From assembly GCF_009650605.1 (NCBI RefSeq), contig NZ_WAJT01000001.1, positions 248,001 to 312,000 of the forward strand: a stretch of DNA of 64,000 nucleotides, written 5' to 3'. Of this stretch, positions 35,101-42,233 are shown piece after piece. Positions within the stretch are counted from its first letter, which is position 1. Every line of letters starts with the position of its first letter. The position numbers were made by a program, and so were the translations under genes. The notes under the pieces were generated by a model. The model had not been told where the DNA came from. It saw only the letters and a list, made by a program, of their open reading frames with translations, and did no database searches. Origin of the DNA: Labrenzia sp. CE80. GTDB taxonomy: Bacteria; Pseudomonadota; Alphaproteobacteria; Rhizobiales; Stappiaceae.

Positions 35101-35753
35101 ATCGGAGACAGATAGGCATCGACAACTGTTGTGTCGCCGCGGCCCACAAGCTTCATAAGCGGTGAGACCTTGTGGGAAATGGAGATCTGCGGGAAGCCGA
35201 TGTCTCTGGCGACTGCGGCCAGCTTCACTTCATGGTCGGGATAGGCATAGGCGTGCATCAGGACAATCGCGATGGAGCGGATGCCATCGTCAAAGGCTGC
35301 CTGCATCTGCGTGCGGGCACCGTCTTCATCCAGCGGAGTCTCAGCAGTGCCATCGGCGCGTACGCGCTCGGTGATCTCGTAGACTTTTTCGTAGAGAAGC
35401 TCGGGCTTGATGATTTCCTTGGCGAAGATGTCCGGACGGGCCTGATAGCCGATTTCCAGCGCGTCGCGGAAGCCTTTGGTGATGAAAAGCGCGGTGCGTT
35501 CACCTTTTCGTTCGAGCAAGGCGTTGGTTGCGACGGTCGTGCCCATTTTGACCGTGGCAATCTGTTCTGCCGGAATAGGCGCTCCCGCTGCGATGCCCAT
35601 GAGTTCGCGAATGCCTTGGATCGCCGCGTCGCGATAGGCTTCCGGGTTTTCAGACAGAACCTTGTGCGGGTGGATGCTGCCATCAGGCGCGCGGCCAACG
35701 ATATCAGTAAAGGTGCCGCCGCGATCAACCCAGAAATCCCACTTGGCCGTCAT
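32169..35753 (-). CDS. Fused hydantoinase/5-oxoprolinase (HyuA-HyuB)
   Basis: A 1194-residue ATP-dependent cyclic-amide hydrolase in which HyuA-like and HyuB-like halves are joined, as in 5-oxoprolinase. The N-terminal half (about 1-680) carries the ASKHA nucleotide-binding motifs WVDRGGTFTDIVG and GFDMGGTSTDVCHYDG. The C-terminal half (about 700-1190) has FSCAVFDASGALVANAPHMP and NAPYNGGTHLPDIT, typical of the HyuB side. Such enzymes open 5-oxoproline, N-methylhydantoin or related rings using ATP. The neighbouring MBL-fold hydrolase, TRAP transporter and MarR-type regulator suggest a dedicated uptake and catabolic module, so the substrate may not be 5-oxoproline. An operator-like palindrome lies 87 bases upstream. 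Confidence 0.92.
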   Translation of the reverse strand: MTAKWDFWVDRGGTFTDIVGRAPDGSIHPHKVLSENPEAYRDAAIQGIRELMGIAAGAPIPAEQIATVKMGTTVATNALLERKGERTALFITKGFRDALEIGYQARPDIFAKEIIKPELLYEKVYEITERVRADGTAETPLDEDGARTQMQAAFDDGIRSIAIVLMHAYAYPDHEVKLAAVARDIGFPQISISHKVSPLMKLVGRGDTTVVDAYLSPILRRYVKQVQDELGEGPRLMFMQSSGGLTAADLFQGKDAILSGPAGGVVGAVETSRMAGFDKIIGFDMGGTSTDVCHYDGDYERAFETEVAGVRMRAPMMMIHTVAAGGGSILHYKDGRFQVGPDSAGANPGPACYRRGGPLTVTDANLMTGKLAPEFFPKIFGPNRDEPLDENAVTSKFTAMASEIGGGRAPEDVADGFLKIAVENMANAIKKISVQRGYDVTEYALTCFGGAGGQAGCRVADSLGMKTVILHPFSGILSAYGMGLADIRANRQQAVVKTLDDALIPELGKLRDELAALTEAELEAQSIRADGRETRAIAHLRYDGTDTPLPVALSSVAEMRAAFEVSHKKQFGFAYEEKPVVVEALEVETFGGGAGIAEPDHSLASGDVAATKATRFFSEGAWHDASIYSRDVLKPGIRVAGPALIMEPHATIVVEPGWEAEINAKDHVILNRVVPLDRTDAIGTHADPVMLEVFNNLFMSIAEQMGVTLQNTAYSVNIKERLDFSCAVFDASGALVANAPHMPVHLGSMDRSVETVIKLNKGKIKPGDVFALNAPYNGGTHLPDITVVSPVFDDNGKEILFWSASRGHHADVGGSAPGSMTPRATTVDEEGVLFDNFKIVDEGRFCEEELVHLLTDHKYPARNPHQNVADLKAQIAANEKGTQELRKMVGHFGLDVVQAYMNHVQDNAEESVRRVISALTDSEYEYPTDQGSVIKVKITVDKESREATVDFTGTSPVKPNNFNAPEPVTRAAVLYCFRVMVEGDIPMNAGCLKPINIVLPDDCMLRPSYPAAVVAGNVETSQHVTNALFAALGAMSNSQGTMNNLTFGNDTYQYYETICSGSPAGPGFNGTDGVHVHMTNSRLTDPEVLEFRFPVLLEDFHIRKGSGGKGKWQAGDGTRRTLRFLEKMDCAILASHRTIEPKGMAGGENGELGSTEVRRLDGKVEKLEGCDQTVLEVGEAVTVITPTAGGWGKA

Positions 35754-35839
35754 CTTGAAAACCCTCTTGTTATTTCCGGACGCCTTTTGATCCGGTTTTG
35801 GAAAGTGATGAACTTGAGCCTAGAACAACGATGAGAAAA

Positions 35840-35860
35840 TGTCGATAAATTATCGATGTA
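35840..35860. promoter_or_regulatory. Operator-like palindrome upstream of the hydantoinase gene
   Basis: TCGATAAATTATCGA at 35842-35856 is a perfect palindrome around a central A, flanked by TG and TGTA. A near copy lies in the MBL/TRAP divergent region at 38153-38172. The MarR-type regulator encoded downstream of the TRAP genes is the natural candidate to bind both. Confidence 0.68.
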
Positions 35861-35913
35861 ATTTCTTGTTGGACGTTTGAAAGTTAGTTGTGCAGCAACC
35901 TCGACCAACGCTC

Positions 35914-37374
35914 TTAGTCACCACTTTCGGCTTCAAAGCGAAGCAGGGTGAGGCCGCTCTCGCCCCAGCCGAATGAGCGCCAACTGCCGGTCTCTTTAAA
36001 CTGAGACGGCATGCGCTCCTGGAGCTCGCTCATTTCGGAGCGACTTGCGTGGGCGAAGAGCAACCAGACCGCGGGCGGTAAGCTGTTCGCTGACAGGTCC
36101 TCCGGGTTGGCCAGCGGCTGAAAGGCCGCTTGGCTACGCAGGTAATAGTCGAGCGCGGGCGCGGAAAATCCATTGAAGAGATAGAGTGCGTCTGTGTTCT
36201 TTCTCTCTGTGAGATAGATGGACGAAATCTCCCGCCATTCGGGACGGATCTTCTGGAGCAACGTGAAGCGCAGCGGATGGACGGTCAGTAATACGACCGC
36301 CGTAAGCAGTGCGACCGGCCCCAACCTTGGTAAGAAACGGCAAGCACCGGCGCTGGCAAGCAGGATGAGTACAGGCCAGGCGGCAATCAGGTATCGATCG
36401 AAGAGGATGGGCCTCAGCGTGATCGACAGGCCATAAGCAATGATAAATGGAGCTATGGTGAAGGCAGCCAGGAGCGCTGCCGCGCGGTGATCCACATCTG
36501 TCTTCGCTGACTGTTTGCGCGTTGGGATCAGGACAAGAAGCGCGGTGGCGGCAAGCGCGAGGAAAAGCGTCTCGGATCCCGCCATATCGCGCATCATGGT
36601 CTTGAGGAAAGGCCCGTCGGGGTAGGCTATCCAGAAGCCATTGTTGACTACATCCTTGGCCCGTACGGCGAGGACTGCGAGCCAGGGCAGGAACAGGAGA
36701 CACGACGTGCAGAAGGAAGCAAATGTGCGGGTATTCGCATCCTGGTAGCCAAAGGACTGGGCCCTGACTGAGCGCACCTGCCAGAGAAGCAGTAGCACGC
36801 CGATGCCAGCCATCGAAAAGGCTGCATAGATGTGGCTGTAAAGAAAGAGCGCGCCAAAGACGGCCGCGAGAATTGGCCAGCGTAGGCGATCTCCCTCAAG
36901 GGTTCGCACCAGAGCGATCAGAAACGCCAATCCGGCCATCGCGAAAAGCGCGTACATGCGCGCCTCGGTCGAATACCAGATATGAAAAGGCGAAATCGCG
37001 AGGATGGCTGCGGCAAGAAGGCCGGTGTTTCGGGTGAAGACCAGACGCCCAAGCTCATAGACGAGCCAGATCGACAGGATTCCGGCGATGGCTGAGGGGA
37101 GGCGCAGCGCCGTTTCGCTGTCTCCAATGATCGGCATCGTCAACCAGAGCAGCAGATTGTGCAGAGGCGGATAATTGTCGGCTGCGACCAATGCGATCAG
37201 CTCGGCAAGGCTTCCTTTTGATTGGCTCCATGACACAGCTTCGTCGTACCAGAAACTGGTGCGATCAAGGTCCCAGAGACGAAGGGCCGCGCCAACAGCG
37301 ATGATGCCGGCCAAGGCCAGTTTTTGCAGACCGAAATGCTCGCGCCCACTCTGCCCGTTGATTTCACTCTTCAT
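35914..37374 (-). CDS. GT39/PMT-type membrane glycosyltransferase
   Basis: A 486-residue inner-membrane protein with about ten hydrophobic segments, matching the GT-C dolichyl-phosphate-mannose mannosyltransferase-like family. After a polar N-terminus and TM1, the first periplasmic loop has the acidic pair D44-E45 in SFWYDEAVSWS, the catalytic-site motif of the fold. DNYPPLHNLLLW and STEARMYALFAM are also family-typical. It would transfer a sugar from a polyprenyl-phosphate donor to lipid, glycan or protein at the outer face of the membrane; donor and acceptor are unknown. It starts 37 bases after the MBL gene on the same strand, so it may be co-transcribed with it, though its role looks unrelated to hydantoinase metabolism. 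Confidence 0.85.
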   Translation of the reverse strand: MKSEINGQSGREHFGLQKLALAGIIAVGAALRLWDLDRTSFWYDEAVSWSQSKGSLAELIALVAADNYPPLHNLLLWLTMPIIGDSETALRLPSAIAGILSIWLVYELGRLVFTRNTGLLAAAILAISPFHIWYSTEARMYALFAMAGLAFLIALVRTLEGDRLRWPILAAVFGALFLYSHIYAAFSMAGIGVLLLLWQVRSVRAQSFGYQDANTRTFASFCTSCLLFLPWLAVLAVRAKDVVNNGFWIAYPDGPFLKTMMRDMAGSETLFLALAATALLVLIPTRKQSAKTDVDHRAAALLAAFTIAPFIIAYGLSITLRPILFDRYLIAAWPVLILLASAGACRFLPRLGPVALLTAVVLLTVHPLRFTLLQKIRPEWREISSIYLTERKNTDALYLFNGFSAPALDYYLRSQAAFQPLANPEDLSANSLPPAVWLLFAHASRSEMSELQERMPSQFKETGSWRSFGWGESGLTLLRFEAESGD

Positions 37375-37411
37375 GCTTCCTCCCCAAGGAAAGCGGAGAG
37401 TGACAGAGGTT

Positions 37412-38098
37412 CTAGCGAATCAAAAGGGGCATTTCCTGTAGGTCCGTCCAGGTGAGATTTCCCGCTTCATCCTGAAACAGGGTTGGGAAGTGGCCGGGCA
37501 CTATGATCTTGCCGCGCCGCAGAACCTCCTGGATCGACGCCTTGCCGCGTTTTTCCGGGTCGATCTCCATGTCCGGGATGCCGCTGAGTGCTTCCCGGGC
37601 GGTCTTGAGGGCATCTGCGGCCAGAACCACCGGGCCGTCCTTTGTCTCCAGCTCAAGGGAGACATGCCCGGGTGCGTGGCCGGGCGTCGGGAAGATGGTC
37701 ACTCCGGGCAGAACTTCCTTTTCGCCCTCAACCAGGTCAACTGAGCGCTGGGCGAGAAGGGCAGGCAGGTAGCGCGGCGTCGCCGGGTCATCGGCAAAAG
37801 GCGCCTCTATATAGTCTGCTTCATCGCGGCTCATCAGGATCGGAGCGTTCGGGAACAGGTCCATGTTCAGGACATGGTCGAAGTGGGCGTGAGAGAAGAT
37901 GAGCAGATCAATGTCCGCAGGACTCAGTCCGCGTTTGGACAGTGCGTTCAGCAGCAAGCCCCTCGTTGTTCCGTGGCCACAGTCGAACAGCGCGCGCTTG
38001 CCGCCGGCCTCCACGAGGCAGATCGAGGAAATGCCGAAAAAACCGCCTTCGAAGGCAAGGCTTGAGCCCGGTACGAGGACGTCATGGGTGGCTGGCAT
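37412..38098 (-). CDS. MBL-fold metallo-hydrolase
   Basis: A 228-residue metallo-beta-lactamase-fold protein. I chose ATG 38098 because AAGGA lies six bases upstream; ATG 38113 is the alternative. The first metal-binding motif is H70-A-H72-F-D74-H75 in FSHAHFDHV, followed by the second-site His in TPGHAPGHVSLEL, the bridging Asp in LAADALK and a final His in VPGHFP. The pattern resembles N-acyl-homoserine-lactonase-type and related hydrolases, which open lactones or cleave esters and amides. In this context it may act on the ring-opened or lactone form of the module's substrate, but this is inference. It is divergent from the TRAP operon, and the two share a regulatory region. Confidence 0.9.
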   Translation of the reverse strand: MPATHDVLVPGSSLAFEGGFFGISSICLVEAGGKRALFDCGHGTTRGLLLNALSKRGLSPADIDLLIFSHAHFDHVLNMDLFPNAPILMSRDEADYIEAPFADDPATPRYLPALLAQRSVDLVEGEKEVLPGVTIFPTPGHAPGHVSLELETKDGPVVLAADALKTAREALSGIPDMEIDPEKRGKASIQEVLRRGKIIVPGHFPTLFQDEAGNLTWTDLQEMPLLIR

Positions 38099-38152
38099 CT
38101 GAGGTTCCTTCATCTCGCTGTGCAGGGCAGTTTAGGGTCATTGATGATAATT

Positions 38153-38172
38153 TGTCGATAAATTGTTGATGT
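38153..38172. promoter_or_regulatory. Second operator-like site between MBL and TRAP genes
   Basis: The 12-mer TGTCGATAAATT at 38153-38164 is identical to the site at 35840-35851, and the right half continues GTTGATG, an imperfect version of the same palindrome. It lies 55 bases before the MBL start and about 100 before the TRAP start, so one bound dimer could control both directions. Confidence 0.65.
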
Positions 38173-38270
38173 TTGAGAATTGTGGGTCTAGCGTAGGGGA
38201 TCACGTTGCGGCCCAAAAGGGTGGCGCGTGAGCAATGAGGACAAAGTCCCGCTTCCAAGAGGAGAATAAC

Positions 38271-39266
38271 ATGCTGCATTCACGTCGTATTTCGGTGGCG
38301 GGCGCCCGTCTGGTCGCTGCCGCTGCCTTTGGTCTTGCTGGTCTGAGCCTTGCTTCTGCCGAGACCAAGTGGGACATGCCAACGCCTTATGGCGATAGCA
38401 ACTTCCACACTCAGAACATCGCAAAGTTTGCCGAGGAAGTCTCGGACAAGACCGGTGGGTCCCTTACGATCCAGATCCATTCTGCCGGATCCCTGTTCAA
38501 ACATCCCGAAATCAAGAACGCTGTCCGTAAAGGTCTGGCTCCGGTTGGCGAAGTGCTGATCTCGCGCCTGTCCAACGAAGATCCGGTTTTCGGCGTCGAC
38601 AGTGTGCCTTTCATGGCGAACTCCTATGACGCTGCCTGGGACCTGTATCAGGCGTCCAAGCCGGTCCTGGAAGAAAAGCTCGCTGCCCAGGGCCTGCAGC
38701 TTCTCTACACTGTGCCATGGCCGCCCCAGGGCATCTACGCCAAGAAGGACATCAACACGATCGATGACCTGAAGGGCCTGAAGTTCCGTGCCTACAACGC
38801 TTCCACAGAGCGTCTGGCCCAGCTTGCTGGTGCTGTTCCGACCCAGGTTGAAGTGCCTGATCTGCCGACCGCTTTCTCCACCGGTCGCGTGGAAGCCATG
38901 ATCACTTCTCCTTCGACGGGTGCAAATGCAAAGGCCTGGGACTTCCTGGACCATTATTATGACACTCAAGCCTGGCTGCCGAAGAACATGGTCATCGTCA
39001 ACAAGAGTGCTTTTGATGGTCTGAGCGATGCGGAAAAGGCTGCCATTCTGGAAGCTGCTGCCACTGCGGAAACGCGCGGCTGGGACGCGTCCAAGGTTGA
39101 AACCGCTTCCAAGACCCAGATCCTGAAGGACAACGGCATCGCCGTTGCTGCACCGTCTGACGCTCTGCAGGCCTCCATGAAGGAAATTGGCGCAACCATG
39201 GTCGGCGAATGGAAGGAAAGCGCTGGTGCAGACGGCGTCACGATCGTGGACGCTTTCTCCAAGTAA
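38271..39266 (+). CDS. TRAP transporter substrate-binding protein (DctP family)
   Basis: A 331-residue periplasmic protein. I chose ATG 38271 because AGGAG lies directly upstream and a signal peptide follows (about 30 residues, ending SLASA before ETKW). The mature part is a DctP-type solute receptor: TPYGDSNFHTQNIAKFAEEV, DLKGLKFRAYN with the conserved Arg that grips a carboxylate, and PDLPTAFSTGRVEAM. It binds an organic acid in the periplasm and delivers it to the Q and M subunits. The substrate is unknown; the hydantoinase and MBL genes point to a cyclic amide or lactone-derived acid. A hairpin separates it from the permease genes, which would give the usual excess of binding protein. Confidence 0.94.
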   Translation: MLHSRRISVAGARLVAAAAFGLAGLSLASAETKWDMPTPYGDSNFHTQNIAKFAEEVSDKTGGSLTIQIHSAGSLFKHPEIKNAVRKGLAPVGEVLISRLSNEDPVFGVDSVPFMANSYDAAWDLYQASKPVLEEKLAAQGLQLLYTVPWPPQGIYAKKDINTIDDLKGLKFRAYNASTERLAQLAGAVPTQVEVPDLPTAFSTGRVEAMITSPSTGANAKAWDFLDHYYDTQAWLPKNMVIVNKSAFDGLSDAEKAAILEAAATAETRGWDASKVETASKTQILKDNGIAVAAPSDALQASMKEIGATMVGEWKESAGADGVTIVDAFSK

Positions 39267-39280
39267 GCTCTTTTCGAGTT

Positions 39281-39308
39281 GGCCGGTTCTTCGGGACCGG
39301 CCATTTTT
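39281..39308 (+). terminator. Intra-operon hairpin after the TRAP binding protein
   Basis: Stem ggccggt / accggcc with a short loop (39281-39302) followed by attttt, in the 72-base gap between the binding-protein and small-permease genes. It probably acts as a partial terminator or 3' stabiliser that keeps binding-protein mRNA in excess over permease mRNA. Confidence 0.72.
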
Positions 39309-39338
39309 CTATTCCTGCCGGCACTGGAGACCCTGCCG

Positions 39339-39896
39339 ATGCGCGCCTTTCTTGACGGGCTTTACCGGCTCGCGGGCGGCCTTGCCGCTGCATGTCTTGT
39401 TACCATCGCTGTTCTGGTCGTTGCCCAAGTCGTCGGCAGGTTGATCGACGGCGCCCGGAAAACCGTCGGGCTCGAGCCACTCGGCTTGCTCGTGCCTTCA
39501 CTGGCGGAGATTGCGGGCTTTCTACTGGTCGGAGCGTCTTTTTTGGCGCTGGCCGCCACTTTGCGGATGGGGGACCATATCCGCGTTTCCATCCTGCTGC
39601 AGAACGTGCCTGCAAGTGCTGCCAAGATCCTGGAGATCTGGTCGCTCGCGGTAGCGCTTGTTCTGATTTCCTATTTCGGTTGGCATGCAGGCTGGCTTGC
39701 CTATGACAGCTATGCCTATCATGAGGTTTCCTTTGGTATCATTCCGATCCCGCTGTGGATCCCCCAGGCCATTATGACCATCGGCATCGGTGTCTTCGCA
39801 CTGTCTCTTGCGGACGACTTCCTGGCTGCGCTGACTGGCCGGTCTCCAAGCTATGCGAGCGTCGATCGTGGTGACGCCATCGAGGGAGTTGAATAA
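39339..39896 (+). CDS. TRAP transporter small permease subunit (DctQ family)
   Basis: A 185-residue membrane protein with four predicted spans. I chose ATG 39339 (MRAFLDGLYRLAGG), with GGAGA upstream; a longer frame from 39279 would begin inside the hairpin. DctQ traits are the first span followed by a long loop (LIDGARKTVGLEPLG), PSLAEIAGFLLVGASFLALAATLRMGDHIRV split across the second span, and a C-terminal pair of spans around IPIPLWIPQ. It forms the membrane complex with the large permease, whose ATG overlaps this gene's stop by one base, implying translational coupling. Confidence 0.9.
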   Translation: MRAFLDGLYRLAGGLAAACLVTIAVLVVAQVVGRLIDGARKTVGLEPLGLLVPSLAEIAGFLLVGASFLALAATLRMGDHIRVSILLQNVPASAAKILEIWSLAVALVLISYFGWHAGWLAYDSYAYHEVSFGIIPIPLWIPQAIMTIGIGVFALSLADDFLAALTGRSPSYASVDRGDAIEGVE

Positions 39897-41200
39897 TGGA
39901 TCTCTCTCTCGTTGCTTTTTGCCTTGGCGTTGGAATGCTTGCGGCGCTTGCCACCGGCATCTGGGTTGCCGTCGCCCTGTTCTCCGTTGCGCTTGCCGCA
40001 ATGATGCTCCTGGTTTCGGCTCCGACCGGCCCGGTTCTCGCGACCACTGTCTGGGGCGCTGCCAACTCCTGGGACCTGACCGCGTTGCCCATGTTCATCT
40101 GGATGGGGGAGATCCTGTTTCGATCCCGCCTGTCGGAAGACATGTTTGCTGGTCTGTCGCCTTGGATGCGAAATCTACCGGGGCGCCTCCTGCATGTGAA
40201 TATTCTCGGCTGCGGGATCTTCGCCGCGGTGTCGGGCTCCTCCGCCGCCACAACGGCGACAATCGGGAAAATGTCCCTGCCAGAGCTCAAACGCCGCGGT
40301 TATGATGAAGTCATGGCCATCGGCACGCTTGCGGGTTCCGGTACGCTCGGTCTCCTGATCCCGCCTTCGATCATTCTGATCGTTTACGGGGCCGCCACCG
40401 AGCAATCCATCGCAAGATTGTTCATGGCAGGCGTTCTGCCGGGTGCGATGCTTTGCGTGCTCTTCATGGGCTATGTTGCGGTCTGGGCGCTGTTGAACCG
40501 ATCGAAAATGCCAGAGCGGGAGGAACAGATGCCCTTCCTGGAAAGGCTCAAGGCCACCCGGCGTCTGTTTCCCGTCATCGGCCTGATTGCAGGAGTGATC
40601 GGCTCAATTTACGCCGGCCTTGCGTCTCCGACAGAGGCCGCCGCGATCGGCGTGCTTCTCTCTCTCGTATTGTCCTGGGCGTCAGGAACACTGTCCCGAG
40701 AGAGCTTTACCAGCGCGCTGATGGGGGCGACACGAACCTCCTGCATGATCGCGTTTATTCTGGCTGGCGCTGCCTTTTTGACCGTCGCCATGGGCTTTAC
40801 CGGCATTCCACGCGAACTTGCCGGCTGGATCGGATCACTTGGTCTTTCGCCCCTGCAACTGCTGGTCGCCCTGACGGTTTTCTTTGTGGTTCTTGGCTGC
40901 TTCCTGGATGGCATTTCGGTTGTCGTTCTGACCACCTCTGTGATCCTTCCGATGGTGGAACAGGCCGGCATGGATCTGATCTGGTTCGGCATCTATCTGG
41001 TCTTGGTGGTTGAAATGAGCCAGATCACGCCGCCTGTCGGTTTCAATCTCTTTGTTCTTCAAGGCATGACGGGACACAATATCTTCAAGGTTGCGAAGAT
41101 GGCTCTTCCGTTCTTCCTGCTGATGATCCTGGCCGTCGTGCTGATCGTCGCCTTTCCGGGACTTGCTCTGTGGTTGCCTGAAACCATGCTATCCAACTAG
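39896..41200 (+). CDS. TRAP transporter large permease subunit (DctM family)
   Basis: A 434-residue membrane protein with about 12 hydrophobic segments, the sodium-driven translocation subunit of the TRAP system. Family features are LPMFIWMGEIL, the conserved Gly/Ser/Ala segment IFAAVSGSSAATTATIGK, LAGSGTLGLLIPPSIILIVYG, GSIYAGLASPTEAAAIG, and the late QITPPVGFNLFVLQG. Length is normal. Its ATG shares one base with the stop of the DctQ gene. It is followed by the MarR-type regulator gene after about 60 bases, probably in the same transcript. Confidence 0.94.
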   Translation: MDLSLVAFCLGVGMLAALATGIWVAVALFSVALAAMMLLVSAPTGPVLATTVWGAANSWDLTALPMFIWMGEILFRSRLSEDMFAGLSPWMRNLPGRLLHVNILGCGIFAAVSGSSAATTATIGKMSLPELKRRGYDEVMAIGTLAGSGTLGLLIPPSIILIVYGAATEQSIARLFMAGVLPGAMLCVLFMGYVAVWALLNRSKMPEREEQMPFLERLKATRRLFPVIGLIAGVIGSIYAGLASPTEAAAIGVLLSLVLSWASGTLSRESFTSALMGATRTSCMIAFILAGAAFLTVAMGFTGIPRELAGWIGSLGLSPLQLLVALTVFFVVLGCFLDGISVVVLTTSVILPMVEQAGMDLIWFGIYLVLVVEMSQITPPVGFNLFVLQGMTGHNIFKVAKMALPFFLLMILAVVLIVAFPGLALWLPETMLSN

Positions 41201-41262
41201 CAAGAATGAGGAGATTCGGCAGCTTCTTACGCCGGATGGAAGAAGACGAAGAGGGTCGAGGC

Positions 41263-41796
41263 ATGAGTGAGGACAACACGCGGGAGCGGCAAGGCATCGG
41301 GCCGGTGGTGTCGGCAGCTCACTTGGCTTCCGGCGCCATGCCTGCGCTGTCGGAGATTGAGTTCGCTGTGACCATGATGGTGAATGCCTATCACCGCTGG
41401 ATGGTGCGTTGCATGGCCGCCAGCGGCTCCGAGGGCCTCAACGCGCTGGATGTTCAGGTGCTGCATTCCGTCAACCACCGCGGACGGGCCAAGACACTCT
41501 CCGATATCTGCCTCGTGCTGAACATCGAAGACACGCATACTGTCACCTATGCGTTGAAGAAGCTGGAAAAGGCCGGGCTTATCGAGACCGGACGCCGTGG
41601 CAAGGAAAAGACCGCCGGGATTACCAAGGCGGGGGTCGAGGCGTGCCTCGAGTACAGGCGCCTTCGCGAAGCGCTCTTGGTCGAGCCCATGAAGGCTCTT
41701 GGTCTGGATGAAACCGAGCTCTCCAAACTTGCCGCCACGTTGCGGCTCGTCTCCGGCAATTATGATCAAGCGGCCCGCGCAGCTGCGGCCATGTAG
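41263..41796 (+). CDS. MarR-type winged-helix regulator of the TRAP/hydantoinase module
   Basis: A 177-residue regulator. Start choice is uncertain: ATG 41263 (MSEDNTRERQG) has GAGGG eight bases upstream, while ATG 41206 and 41236 are in frame and would extend the N-terminus. Residues about 40-150 form a MarR/IclR-like winged helix: LNALDVQVLHSVNHRGRAKTLSDICLVLNIEDTHTVTYAL contains the recognition region (HTVTYALKKLEKAG), followed by the wing GRRGKEKTAGIT. It lies just downstream of the TRAP permease genes on the same strand, and the two operator-like palindromes at 35840 and 38153 are its most likely targets. The ligand is probably the transported compound or its product. Role inferred from context. 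Confidence 0.85.
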   Translation: MSEDNTRERQGIGPVVSAAHLASGAMPALSEIEFAVTMMVNAYHRWMVRCMAASGSEGLNALDVQVLHSVNHRGRAKTLSDICLVLNIEDTHTVTYALKKLEKAGLIETGRRGKEKTAGITKAGVEACLEYRRLREALLVEPMKALGLDETELSKLAATLRLVSGNYDQAARAAAAM

Positions 41797-41869
41797 GTTC
41801 GTTTAGCTCCAGGGACGGCACAGTTTCTCTTCGAAGCAAGGAAGAGGACATCTTCTTTGCGATTGTATT

Positions 41870-41887
41870 ATACAAGAATTCTTGTAT
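41870..41887. promoter_or_regulatory. 18-bp palindrome, likely ArsR operator
   Basis: ATACAAGAA/TTCTTGTAT is a perfect palindrome ending nine bases before the arsR start. It has the size, symmetry and position of an ArsR-family autorepression site, and shares the AAGAnnTCTT core with the palindrome before the ArsR-methyltransferase gene at 18766. Confidence 0.75.
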
Positions 41888-41896
41888 TATCGAATT

Positions 41897-42229
41897 ATGA
41901 GAGATGATCTGGCCGTCGAGAGCCTTTCAGCACTTGCCCAGGAAGATCGCCTGGCTGCGTTTCGCCTGTTGGTGAAGGCGGGGCCGAAGGGACTTGCGTC
42001 TGGAGAAATCGCCGAAAAACTGGCGATTGCGCCGACACGAATGTCCTTTCACCTCGCGACGCTTGAGCGAGGCGGGCTTGTGGTCAGTCGCAGAGAAGGC
42101 AGGCGGATCGTCTACTCGGTATCTTTTGACAGGATGCGCGGACTTCTTGAGTTCCTCACCGAGGACTGCTGCGGCGGGCATCCTGAAATTTGCGGCGTAT
42201 CGCGCCGCCTCAATGAAGAGGACTGCTGA
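41897..42229 (+). CDS. arsR: ArsR-family arsenic-responsive repressor
   Basis: A 110-residue winged-helix repressor. I chose ATG 41897 (MRDDLAVESL); a TTG further upstream would run through the operator. The helix-turn-helix is LASGEIAEKLAIAPTRMSFHLATLERGGL, here split at the recognition helix MSFHLATLE, and the wing follows (RREGRRIVYS). The classical ELCVCDL metal site is absent. Instead four cysteines lie in the C-terminal 20 residues (C91, C92, C99, C110; CCGGHPEIC), a layout seen in ArsR proteins that bind arsenite outside the DNA-binding helix. arsC starts four bases after the stop. Repression through the 18-bp palindrome just upstream is expected. Confidence 0.88.
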   Translation: MRDDLAVESLSALAQEDRLAAFRLLVKAGPKGLASGEIAEKLAIAPTRMSFHLATLERGGLVVSRREGRRIVYSVSFDRMRGLLEFLTEDCCGGHPEICGVSRRLNEEDC

Positions 42230-42233
42230 CCCG

